Source: Bactericera cockerelli
Taxonomy: Eukaryota > Arthropoda > Insecta > Hemiptera > Triozidae
Assembly (NCBI GenBank): GCA_024516035.1
Contig: CM044959.1
Location: 12,789,902-12,853,901 of the forward strand
Direction of reading: 5' to 3'
Length of the DNA stretch: 64,000 nt
Shown: piece by piece, positions 55,646-64,000 of the stretch
How positions within the stretch are numbered: position 1 is the stretch's first letter
Layout of the letters: every line of letters begins with the position of its first letter
Translations under genes and position numbers: made by a program
The notes under the pieces: generated by a model
Database searches by the model: none
Told to the model about the DNA's origin: nothing
Seen by the model: the letters and a program-made list of their open reading frames with translations, nothing else

Positions 55646-58600
55646 CTGAAAGAAAGAAAAAAAAACATTGAAAGTCTTTCATACAGAAAAATTGTACTTG
55701 AATGGTTGAGTAGAAGAACCAGGAATGTCAAAAATCGACTTTTCAGGAAAGCAAAAATAAGTCAAATTAAAATTTGATAATTATCATGCTAATGAGTAAA
55801 ATAAAAATTAAATTTTACATTCATTGTTATTCGACAAGATTCTCACAACTAGGTACTAATACCGCTAGCAAAAGTGGTCAGTGATTTTGTTACATTCCTT
55901 GTTTTACATCAGATTTTTTTTCCACTTCCCCCACAAAGACCTCAAAAAGACTATAAAATTTCCCTAATTGGGAAAAGCGTTTTGTAACTGTGATATTTAC
56001 CTAGGTGGATTTTTCAGTCTACATGTTCTTATGGAACATTTTTTTGACATTTTCATGTCTTTGCTCTGGCACATAACCAAAATTATGTAACGAAATTATG
56101 TGACGAAATTATGTAACGAAATTATGTAACGAAATATTAAATTGACATTTTCATGTCTTTGCTCTGGCACATAACCAAAATTATGTAACGAAATTATGTG
56201 ACGAAATTATGTAACGAAATATTAAATTATAAAAATGAAAATGTCCCAATGGTTGCAGACTCGTATGCAAGCGTTTTTCAGCAACATTCCGACTTTGGTT
56301 TCATGCATTTGAAATTACATTCTCATACAAAACAATCGACTCTAGCTACTCTCATATTCTACCAATTTTTTCATTGTGTTCTGGGTTTTGGACCTCTTGC
56401 GGCTCTCTCAGGTCCCTTAGAAATTTTGTCAGGAATCATTTTGTAAATTCAAATTTCACCAAAAAACCGCCGACTTATCTACAAGTTTTAATAGTGAGTT
56501 TTATGACACCCAACATAATTGGTTTTAATGGTGGGAACAGTGACTACCATTTAAATCAATTTTCCAATGTTTGTCTAAAAATACAAGGTTCCTGGGCTTG
56601 AAAAAATAAAAATAAAAAAATACATGGATACCCTTACTACAAACTCTTTTCATAGAGCAAATAAATGCAAGTGATCCATTGGTCTTATTTATTTAAAAAA
56701 TACTACATTAACTACATACAACTAAAGCACACAACATAACAAGAAACAATATACTTACAAGGTTGAGTTCAATCTGATCACATACTCCATAAAATTCTTC
56801 AATTTGTTTGTCAAATCTGGGAGCATGATTATCCGTACATTTTCTGAAATCAAAATTATTGCATACATTTACTCAACAACATACCATCCATATTGACCTA
56901 CTGCAGCCATGGGTGGTCACACCAACCTTGGAGAACATTTCTTAAGTTTGTCAATCTTACAAGAAGTGCTCAATTCAGTGGGGTATTGACATAATTTTGT
57001 TCAAATAATCCAAAAAGTGTTGTTTACCCCAAATAAACCTAATTAAGAGGGAGTGCAGTTAAGAGGGAGATTTGGGGATTTTGAGAGTAAGAAACCTTTC
57101 TGGTAGGTACCTAATGCAATATTCTGGATTTTAATTACAATACATTTTTTTCAAACAAGTGTAATTAAAAATAATAATAAAATAATACTTACACTGAAAC
57201 ACTATCAATGATATTGTTCTGGATGACATTCAGTGCAGCAGTCTTCAGAGTATTCTGGAAATCAAAGGAAAAAATAGGACTCAATGACTGTTACTGATTT
57301 ATACATAACCAAATATTTTTGCTTAGAACATGATGGATTTTTACAAACAAATACTCTAACATTTTTTTGACATTGGTTGAACTTAGCAGATTTGAGCAAA
57401 CGATTATACTCTCCCTGTTGTATTTTTCATGGTAAAATTTGAAATAATTAGTTAATGAAATGCAGATATTCAAATAAAAGATATTTTATTGAGTGTGCAA
57501 TCATGAGATCACTATAGTACCAGATGGTTCACTGGTTGTTCTACCAGAGGGACAACTGTTCATGTGTAAAGTACAGTATGTTCAATGTGTCCCTGCATTA
57601 GTGGTATTTTAATAGCTTTGTACTAATGCTGCTACTGATTATTTATTTACACTTTATTTTTTATACAATACAAACAACAATAAATAATTAACAAAGATAA
57701 AAAAAAAATTAACAATATTTACAAAAAAAGATATATAAAAAAAATATTTAAATTTAAATGTACAATGTATTGTAATCCGGGGTGTTTTAATATATTATTA
57801 TTAGAAAGAGGAAAGAGGAAAAACATTAGTTCTAGAAACTCGAAAGTTGGAATGAATTTATTCTCCAGTTCAAAGTACTGGCTCATACTCTCACATCCCC
57901 TTCTCTAAGATGTTTTTTTTTATGTACAAAATAAATTGTAAAAGGAACAATTAATAAATCATTACAACAGACTAGTATCGTACATAGTCTTCAAATTTTG
58001 TAGGTACTCTCCTTGTTCTTGTTGGGCGAGAATCCTGTTTAATTTGTTGCTGGGAATCAGTGTGGTTTTCAATGTCACCATACTCAGGATTTACTTGAAC
58101 AAGATTTTCTCCAGAACTGTTCTTTTCACACTCTTGGTTTACCACGACAGGTGAACTATTACCAGGTTGTTCGTTAGCTTCATGTATCTCATCTTGCACT
58201 TCATCATGACCGCTTGCTCTAGTTTTGATGTGCAATTCATTTCTCCTGATGACATTTTTGTTTTCTGTTTCAATGTTGTATGACCTACTGCTTTCCTTCA
58301 TCACAATTGTTCCCTTTTGCCATTCATTATCATCAGGATTTTTTTTATACCAAACAGGCTCGCCTTCTGTCATGGCTTTTCTCTGTATATGACGTTTGTT
58401 GTAATGATGAGCTGCATTATTTCGATTTTGTTTTATCTTTGCTTGCACTTCTTCATGATCTATCACCTGTTGATGCTTTTGAATGTTGGGTACTTGGCAC
58501 CTTAACCAACGACACATAAATCTACGAGCCGGTGACCAGTTTGTTTTGTTTGGAGTGTTTCTCCATACCAACAACATTTTATAAAAGTCTTCATTTTCTT

Positions 58601-61600
58601 CAAGGGCTTTACGGATCATTTGCTTTACTATTTTCACAGCTGCCTCAGCCTTCCCGTTTCCTTGCTGATGATAAGGACTGCTTGTTGTATGGCTGAACTC
58701 CCACTCCTCTGTGAACTTTACAAAATGTTTGTTAACAAAATTGCTTCCATTATCAGAAACCACCAGTGATGGTATACCATAACGGCTGAAGTTACGTTTA
58801 CAAATCAGTATGAGACTTTTAGCTGTCATGTCAGGTAGCTCATCCAACTCGAAAAAATCCGAGTAATGGTCTACTGTGACTAAGAATCTTCTTCTTTTAT
58901 TCTTTATAGTTATCTCTAAGACATCCATACTCACTACCTCAAATGGACTTTCAGGTATTGCATGAGTCATCATAGGGAGTCTCATCTGGTTGGGTGCTAA
59001 TTTTGCACAAGTATCACAAGATAATACCTTATTCCTGATATCATCTGTTATGCCAGGCCAGAATAATGCCTCTCGTGCCAGTTTTAGCGTCGCCTCCAAA
59101 CCGACATGGCCGGAATGTATCTTCTCTAAAAATTCTTTCCTGAGACATTTAGGAACAACAATTTGATTATTTTTAAGAATAATATTTTCTTCAATCACAA
59201 GATCTGCACGATAATTCCAGAAACTTCTTAACATATTATCTACACTGTGTTTGTTTTCTGGCCAGCCCTGTTGAATTTGCTTATATAACTTTATCAATTG
59301 TTGATCTTTGGCTGTTTCAGCTTTGATTTTATCAAGTGACTTATCAGTCATAGTTACTTTTTTATGTTCAAGATAATGAATACCACCTCTAAGTTCGTTT
59401 ACACAACTGATGTTATCAAAACATTCTAATTGATAAACATCAAGTTGTTTTTCTTCATTTTCCATACTGACTGGAGCACGTGATAAAGTGTCAGCAAGGT
59501 ACATCTCCTTGCCTCTTTTATACTTTATATGGATATTGTACCTCTGCAGAGACAGGATCATACTCTGTAGACGCTTAGGAGTTTTGAGTAATGATTTTTT
59601 AAAAACACTTACCAAGGGACTGTGGTCTGTTTCCACTATAACATTGTTACCACAAATATATTGGTCAAACTTCTTGCAGGCAAACACAATCGCCAACATC
59701 TCCTTTTCAATCTGAGCATAGTTGCGTTGAGTGCTGCTCAATGACTTGGATGCATATGCTATAGGGAAACCATTTTGAATAAGTGCACAGCCTAAGGCAA
59801 ATGAAGATGCATCTGTTTGTATGTAGGTTTGCTTATTGACATCAAAGTATTTTAGCATGCTGGTCTCTGCTATCATTGTCTTTAACTTACTGAATGCTAT
59901 GTCATGTTTTTCATTCCAAATGAAATCCTTGTCATGACGCGTAAGTTCTCTCAGCGGCTCCGCATGAGAAGACAGATTTGGTAAGTATCGTGATAAGTAT
60001 GTGACCATACCTAGAAATCTTAAAACACCCTCTTTGTTATCTGGTTTTGGCATTTTTGTTATAGCTGCTACCTTGTGATTGTCAGGTTTGATACCTTGTG
60101 CTGACAAAATATGACCAAAAAACTTTATTTCGGTGAGTCTAAATTTAAGTTTATCTATGTTAAGCTTCACGTTTTCTTCACGCAAGCGGGTGAGTAGCTT
60201 TCGGAAATTCTCATCATGATTTCTTTTTGCCTCATTATTATTGTCACCACTGCCTACAACAAGGATATCATCAGCTAGGACATACACACCATCTAAACCT
60301 GCTGTGACCTGTAGCATCTTTTGCTGAAATATTTCCATAGCTGTTGCGATGCCGAAAGGTAGACGCAGATACCTATATTTACCAAAGGGCGTCCAGAAAG
60401 CGGTGAGTTTGCTACTTTCGTCTGTTAAGGCTACTTGCCAAAACCCTTTTCTGGCATCTACTGTTGAAAACAATTTAGCATTTTTAAGTTCAGGCAGTAC
60501 TTCATCCAAAGTTGGTAGCTGTTGTTTAGTATCTTTGATTGCTTCATTCAAAAACCTAGGATCAAGGCATATTCTGAGTTGCTTATTTTCTTTTCTCACT
60601 ATTGTTAAGTTACTCACCCAATCTGTGTATTCATTTTCTTTTGTTATGATACCAAGGTGTTCCATTTCTTCCAACTCCTTTTTTAGGTCTTCCCTCATGT
60701 TGATAGGGACTCGCCTTGGAGGTTGCCGCACTGGATTTCTATCATTGATGATTTCTATTTCGACTTCGCCTTTCATTCTGCCGACTCCTTCAAACACATC
60801 TGCAAACTCGTTAATAATAAGCTCAGAATGGATTTTATTGTTAACCAGTTGTTCACTTGTTAATTTATTACAAAGTCTGATCAGTTGTAACAATTCGCAT
60901 GTTGCAGCGGATAATAGAGGACAATGTTCTTTATTTACTACCATAAAAACTATGTTGTACAGGCTATTGTGCCGTCTCACTTTCAGAGTGAAAGAGCCTA
61001 CCACAGATATTGGTGTCCCTCCAAAAGCTCTCAGTCTAATGTGAGTAGGTTCTAATAATAAACACTCACCTTTTCCAAGTATTTCTTTCAGTTGTTTATA
61101 ACCAATTACGTTACAGTCAGCACCTGTGTCGAGTTGACATCTTACAGATTTTACCTTGCTGTTAGGTAACACAAAATCCAAAGTTGAGAATACTCCTTTT
61201 GTTCCATTCTTTTCTATCTTCAGAAGATTGTCGTCACCATCCCCACTCTCACTGCATTGTCTAGATCTTGTGACTTGCTTCAGCTCTGCATCACCGCGAC
61301 ACACATGTGAGAAATGTCCTCTCTTGCTACACTTGTGGCATGTCTTGTTTCTTGCCGGACACTGACGAAGTGATGAATGCCATGATCCTCCACAATATAC
61401 ACACTGCCGTATATTTGTATCTCGCCGTGCTTTATCCTCTTCTTTGTGAGCCACTTTGTCTCTCTGTTTGCTGTATATTTTATTCACGTTATTGAGTTTT
61501 CCACTGATGTTCTCTATCTGCTTCTGTGACTCTTCATCAGCTCTGCACATCTGCATTACTTCTGCCAGTTTCAATTTATCCTTCATCCATAACTTTTCTT

Positions 61601-62686
61601 TCATTCTCACATTCTTCTTAATGGAATAGATTATCTTGTCTATCATCAGATCCTCCTCCATATCCTTGTATTCACAAAGCTTCACTTGATCACTGAGTCT
61701 GAGGAAGTAATTCTGATATGCTTCCTCATCATCTTGTTGAAGAGAGTTGAATATGAATCTTTCATAGCGTATGTTCACCTCGGGACTCATCTTTTGTTTG
61801 AGTGTTTCCAGGATCTTCTCCACTGTCATGTCTACAGCATCCAGATTTGCGATTTTAAATACAATCTTAGCGGCTTCGCTTCCCATCACATTCATCAACA
61901 TCGCAATTTTGGTTTTCTCTGATTCAGCATCCAGTTTGCTGGCTCTCAGATACTCTTTCCACATCTTGGAGAAAAATAAAATATTCTCGCGAACATTGCA
62001 AGACAACATCAATGGAGATGGACATGGAATGGTTACGACCTGCTTGTCGTATTTCCCAATCTTTTTCTCATCCTCCAACTGTTTCTGCAAATTTTTGTTT
62101 TCATCATTGAGCTGCTTTGTGCATCTTGCTACTTCTTTTTCAATCAATGCTTTGATTTCGTTTGCATTCATACTTGTTACTTTTTATTTCCACAAAGATC
62201 ATGAGAAAACAGTAAAGAAAAACGAAATTTTAACATTGACACACCTAGACACCATGTTTTAATATATTATTATTAGAAAGAGGAAAGAGGAAAAACATTA
62301 GTTCTAGAAACTCGAAAGTTGGAATGAATTTATTCTCCAGTTCAAAGTACTGGCTCATACTCTCACACGGGGCGAAGTTAATGCCTTAGGCATTCTCTGC
62401 CACTTAACCCCGGAATACTTTGTTTAACTACTTAAGGTAGATATTTACTTACAGCTAAAGATTCTCTCAATTGAACAGTCAGACTTTTAACTTTGGAAAT
62501 GTTATCCAACTTCTCCTGTTGCATCTGTGGAGGTCCTTGCATAGGAGGGCCCTGCATTGTGCCTGTTTGTCCTTGCATCGGGGAAGGCCCCTGCATTGGA
62601 GAAGGGCCCTGCATCTGAGGCGGCCCTTGCATGTGAGGTGGCCCCTGCATCTGACCCATCATCCCTGGTGGAGGCCCTATATTCAT
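55421..62686 (-). CDS. MED29: Mediator complex subunit 29 (intersex homolog), four exons
   Basis: MED29 is a tail-module subunit of Mediator, which links activators to RNA polymerase II; in flies it is intersex. Exons on the minus strand: 62453-62686, 57193-57254, 56759-56843 and 55421-55645, all joining in frame. The N-terminus has Gln/Met/Pro/Gly repeats (MQGPP x several). Conserved segments follow: VQLRESLA|NTLKTAALNVIQNN, then RFDKQIEEFYGVCDQIELNL, then LTYPQYLSTTRNQVAYAKDI and a C-terminus HNISQQEPST. These match the human order LKESLQTLMKVAAQNLIQN, RFDKCLEEFYALCDQLEL and PYPQYLAVIKAQISCAKDIH. About 152 residues predicted... the sum of exons is about 201 codons, similar to the human protein (200). 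Intron 1 holds an intact LTR retrotransposon. Confidence 0.92.
56040..56228 (+). repeat. Tandem duplication with a 13 bp inner repeat
   Basis: GACATTTTCATGTCTTTGCT, CTGGCACATAACC and several AAATTATGTAACG units, the whole occurring twice (about 95-105 bp). It lies in MED29 intron 3. Confidence 0.85.
56759..56843 (-). CDS. MED29: MED29 exon 3
   Basis: Acceptor GATTTCAG| and donor CTT|GTAAGT. It encodes KCTDNHAPRFDKQIEEFYGV and CDQIELNL, the best conserved MED29 block. Confidence 0.92.
57193..57254 (-). CDS. MED29: MED29 exon 2
   Basis: Acceptor TTTCCAG| and donor CAGT|GTAAGT. It encodes NTLKTAALNVIQNNIIDSVS. 62 nt, carrying two bases to the next exon. Confidence 0.9.
57640..57782 (-). repeat. 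Retroposon family G tail, split by the LTR element (part 1)
   Basis: AT-rich 3' part with AATAAAGTGTAAATAAATAA on the minus strand. It continues at 62,368-62,415 (GCAGAGAATGCCTAAGGCAT, TAACTTCGCCCCG). The LTR element inserted at CGGGG inside this repeat. Confidence 0.65.
57783..57895 (-). repeat. 3' LTR
   Basis: 113 bp, TG...CA when read on either strand; contains AATAAA on the minus strand. Very short for a gypsy element. Confidence 0.92.
57972..62171 (-). CDS. Gag-Pol polyprotein of a Ty3/gypsy retrotransposon
   Basis: A single 1,399-residue ORF. In order (approximate residues): coiled N-terminus (1-40), gag (to about 250), two zinc knuckles (about 257-295: CVYCGGSWHSSLRQC, CHKCSKRGHFSHVC), aspartic protease (LDTGADCNVIG, about 347-357), reverse transcriptase (LPFGIATAMEIFQQ; active site LADDILV near 633), RNase H (QTDASSFALGCALIQ, TDHSPLV), integrase zinc finger (HSGHVG ... 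CDTC, about 1,017-1,050) and integrase core with D (MDVLEI), D (VSDNGSNF, about 1,140) and E (GNGKAEAAVK, about 1,175). No stop or frameshift. Gag and pol are in one frame, as in some Mag-like lineages with two knuckles (clade is inference). ATG at 62,169-62,171. Confidence 0.95.
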   Translation of the reverse strand: MNANEIKALIEKEVARCTKQLNDENKNLQKQLEDEKKIGKYDKQVVTIPCPSPLMLSCNVRENILFFSKMWKEYLRASKLDAESEKTKIAMLMNVMGSEAAKIVFKIANLDAVDMTVEKILETLKQKMSPEVNIRYERFIFNSLQQDDEEAYQNYFLRLSDQVKLCEYKDMEEDLMIDKIIYSIKKNVRMKEKLWMKDKLKLAEVMQMCRADEESQKQIENISGKLNNVNKIYSKQRDKVAHKEEDKARRDTNIRQCVYCGGSWHSSLRQCPARNKTCHKCSKRGHFSHVCRGDAELKQVTRSRQCSESGDGDDNLLKIEKNGTKGVFSTLDFVLPNSKVKSVRCQLDTGADCNVIGYKQLKEILGKGECLLLEPTHIRLRAFGGTPISVVGSFTLKVRRHNSLYNIVFMVVNKEHCPLLSAATCELLQLIRLCNKLTSEQLVNNKIHSELIINEFADVFEGVGRMKGEVEIEIINDRNPVRQPPRRVPINMREDLKKELEEMEHLGIITKENEYTDWVSNLTIVRKENKQLRICLDPRFLNEAIKDTKQQLPTLDEVLPELKNAKLFSTVDARKGFWQVALTDESSKLTAFWTPFGKYRYLRLPFGIATAMEIFQQKMLQVTAGLDGVYVLADDILVVGSGDNNNEAKRNHDENFRKLLTRLREENVKLNIDKLKFRLTEIKFFGHILSAQGIKPDNHKVAAITKMPKPDNKEGVLRFLGMVTYLSRYLPNLSSHAEPLRELTRHDKDFIWNEKHDIAFSKLKTMIAETSMLKYFDVNKQTYIQTDASSFALGCALIQNGFPIAYASKSLSSTQRNYAQIEKEMLAIVFACKKFDQYICGNNVIVETDHSPLVSVFKKSLLKTPKRLQSMILSLQRYNIHIKYKRGKEMYLADTLSRAPVSMENEEKQLDVYQLECFDNISCVNELRGGIHYLEHKKVTMTDKSLDKIKAETAKDQQLIKLYKQIQQGWPENKHSVDNMLRSFWNYRADLVIEENIILKNNQIVVPKCLRKEFLEKIHSGHVGLEATLKLAREALFWPGITDDIRNKVLSCDTCAKLAPNQMRLPMMTHAIPESPFEVVSMDVLEITIKNKRRRFLVTVDHYSDFFELDELPDMTAKSLILICKRNFSRYGIPSLVVSDNGSNFVNKHFVKFTEEWEFSHTTSSPYHQQGNGKAEAAVKIVKQMIRKALEENEDFYKMLLVWRNTPNKTNWSPARRFMCRWLRCQVPNIQKHQQVIDHEEVQAKIKQNRNNAAHHYNKRHIQRKAMTEGEPVWYKKNPDDNEWQKGTIVMKESSRSYNIETENKNVIRRNELHIKTRASGHDEVQDEIHEANEQPGNSSPVVVNQECEKNSSGENLVQVNPEYGDIENHTDSQQQIKQDSRPTRTRRVPTKFEDYVRY
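62255..62367 (-). repeat. 5' LTR
   Basis: 113 bp, no difference from the 3' LTR that I can see. Followed inward on the minus strand by the primer-binding-site candidate. Confidence 0.92.
62453..62686 (-). CDS. MED29: MED29 exon 1 with Met/Gln/Pro/Gly repeats
   Basis: ATG at 62,684-62,686 is the first Met; donor GCT|GTAAGT at 62,452. It encodes MNIGPPPGMMGQMQGPPHMQ followed by several MQGP(P/S) repeats, then EKLDNISKVKSLTVQLRESL. The repeats are a low-complexity insect-type N-terminus. Confidence 0.9.
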
Positions 62687-62689
62687 TTC

Positions 62690-63060
62690 TCAAGCCTTGA
62701 AGTTAAAGGAAAGGAAATTCGAGGGATATTGATGAAAGTCCAAGATGAGGAGACAGTGAAGGAACTAGGTCCACACCCAAATGACTTTATTTTATTCTTT
62801 AGTTTTACATGTTTCTGAAGGTCTCCTTGGACTTTTTATTCAATAAGATAATAACTGGCTTACTGAGAAATAACTAATCTTTCCACTTTTTAACTTTTGG
62901 TGAAGTTTGGTAGGCTTTTGAAGTTTGAACGCAATTTTGAAAATTCGCGCTTTATTTAACTAAATGATCATTAAAAGTACACCAACTACTTATCTTAAAA
63001 ACGTCTTTTTTAAATTACCTATTTAATAATTTATTATGATGTTGATTTTCTACATTGCGA
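62690..63060. other. MED29 upstream region, no gene seen
   Basis: Expected to hold the promoter and 5' UTR of MED29. I see no TATA box at a convincing place and no further ORF with recognisable content. Confidence 0.4.
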
Positions 63061-63079
63061 TTTTGCAATCAGTTAAATT

Positions 63080-63117
63080 CACTGAGATTATATAAAATAT
63101 TTTATATGATCTCAGTG
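63080..63117. repeat. 38 bp near-perfect palindrome
   Basis: CACTGAGATTATATAAAA and TTTTATATGATCTCAGTG pair around ATAT... with a single symmetric mismatch. Confidence 0.85.
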
Positions 63118-63529
63118 GTTGAATTATGTATTTGAGACTGCACTGAAGAAGTGGATTGGGTTTCCAGGAGAAATAATAATTTTTTTTTAGAGGTTGTCAT
63201 TTTGAATCCTGAATCCTTTCTCTTGTTAAACATATGATCGACACAGTGTTGCCAAAAATAGTCCTTTACATTTTCACCCATAATCACTGTTGATGGGGCG
63301 ATGGGTATAAATAAATTAGGGTAGAGTACGTTATATGAGTCTGATCTTGTCTCAACAAATCAGAAATGACTTCGGTTGAATAGCTTCCTTCTTCTGTTAG
63401 TCTGAAAACTAACATTGTTAACATTGAAAAACATTATTACTGTCAAGGTAGGTCTTGTCGACGACTAGTCGTAATGGTCACATTTCCAAAGAGGATCTAA
63501 AAGTTTTAAGTTAAAAGCTATCATACTTA

Positions 63530-63655
63530 TGTTTTAGACGTTTTTGTAATACCTCTGTGGCGCTAAGTCACCGATTGCGTACTGTGTAAGATAGGGAAAA
63601 CCGACACTTACCAACGACTTAAGTTATTGATGTTGTCTATTAATTCCGCCCTTAA
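63530..63655. mobile_element. MITE, GGGCGGAATTAATAGAC family, copy 4 (left end lost)
   Basis: TAGACGTTTTTGTAATACCT to GTCTATTAATTCCGCCC plus TTAA. The first 15 bases of the left end are missing. Confidence 0.8.
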
Positions 63656-63786
63656 TCTCTTTCGTGATATCACAAATCACTACTACTCAACTCGCTTTAC
63701 TCAATCTAGGGTGAAACCAGGACTTCAACCATTAACCTCCAGGTTACAAGTCCGCCACCTTATTGATCAAGCTACAGAGGTCAGTT
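63655..63786 (-). repeat. SINE family C, fullest copy
   Basis: On the minus strand: GACCTCTGTAGCTTGATCAA, AAGGTGGCGGACTTGTAACC, TGGAGGTTAATGGTTGAAGT and CCTGGTTTCACCC, a tRNA-like A/B box pair, then GTGATATCACGAAAGAG. Confidence 0.75.
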
Positions 63787-64000
63787 CCAAATAAAAGGAT
63801 GTACAAAAGTCTGATATGATATTAAAAATAACTTGATACAATTATTTCAATGATCATTTATTTTTTACGTAACCTACCAATTTAATAAATTTAGCATAAC
63901 ATCAAAATACAAAATTTATTATTATTTATAACCAATGTCGACATTGATATTTATATCAATGTTGAAATTGTTTTGGGTAAAAAAAATCACTTATTTTCGA

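Larger units (their letters stand above)
57783..62367 (-). mobile_element. Complete Ty3/gypsy LTR retrotransposon
   Basis: LTRs of 113 bp at 57,783-57,895 and 62,255-62,367 start TG and end CA and look identical by eye. The target duplication CGGGG is present on both sides (57,778-57,782 and 62,368-62,372). On the minus strand a primer-binding-site candidate starts TGGTGTCTAGGTG next to the 5' LTR, and the polypurine tract AGAGAAGGGGA ends at the 3' LTR. The LTR contains AATAAA. One long ORF fills the interior, and no envelope gene is present. Identical LTRs and an open ORF suggest a very recent insertion. Confidence 0.93.

Noticed and set aside
60349..61044. 231-residue plus-strand ORF
   Set aside because: Antisense shadow of the gypsy gag-pol ORF; no independent motif.
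57783..62367. Endogenous errantivirus with envelope
   Set aside because: There are only 76 bp between the pol stop and the LTR and no second ORF.

Overview
This 64 kb window is animal nuclear DNA and most likely an insect genome, perhaps hemipteran (the order is inference). Reasons: genes with many GT-AG introns, an N-terminal ZAD zinc finger typical of arthropods, tRNA-derived SINEs, and a heavy load of insect-type transposons (piggyBac, Tc1/mariner, PIF/Harbinger-like, RNase H-bearing LINE, Ty3/gypsy). Gene content is low. I recognise three host genes, one fragment of a fourth, and mobile or tandem repeats between and inside them.

Layout. 1-6,100: intergenic repeats, including a foldback element, a LINE reverse-transcriptase remnant and a broken piggyBac copy. 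6,980-30,480 (+): the splicing kinase PRP4 (PRPF4B), thirteen recognisable coding exons running from the Lys/Arg/Asp-rich N-terminal part to the end of the kinase domain, with very large repeat-filled introns. About 26,200-31,800 looks like poorly polished assembly, so the frame breaks in the kinase exons there are probably not biological. 31,880-32,240 (-): a fragment matching the N-terminal half of GINS subunit SLD5. 32,837-35,388: a long foldback element. 36,260-50,070 (+): a ZAD plus C2H2 zinc-finger transcription factor in about eleven exons. 50,070-52,540: a 2.5 kb minisatellite rich in ATGCAAAT octamers. 55,421-62,686 (-): Mediator subunit MED29 (fly intersex) in four exons; its first intron contains a complete Ty3/gypsy element with one intact 1,399-residue gag-pol ORF and LTRs that look identical.

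The most unusual pattern is in the tandem repeats. In all three host genes, the end of an exon together with the sequence just after it has been amplified downstream as a minisatellite: PRP4K (110 bp unit, nine copies), the zinc-finger gene three times (103 bp, 31 bp and about 46 bp units) and MED29 (about 86 bp). In three of the five the unit crosses the 5' splice site, so the intron carries a series of perfect-looking decoy donors behind the true one.

The second notable structure is a four-level transposon nest at 14,603-18,694. The target-site duplications of each layer can be read directly (TA, TAA, an 11 bp LINE duplication, TAA), and 5S rRNA-like SINE copies lie in the innermost element. 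Four foldback elements of unrelated interior share the same CAGGGTG terminus and TA target.
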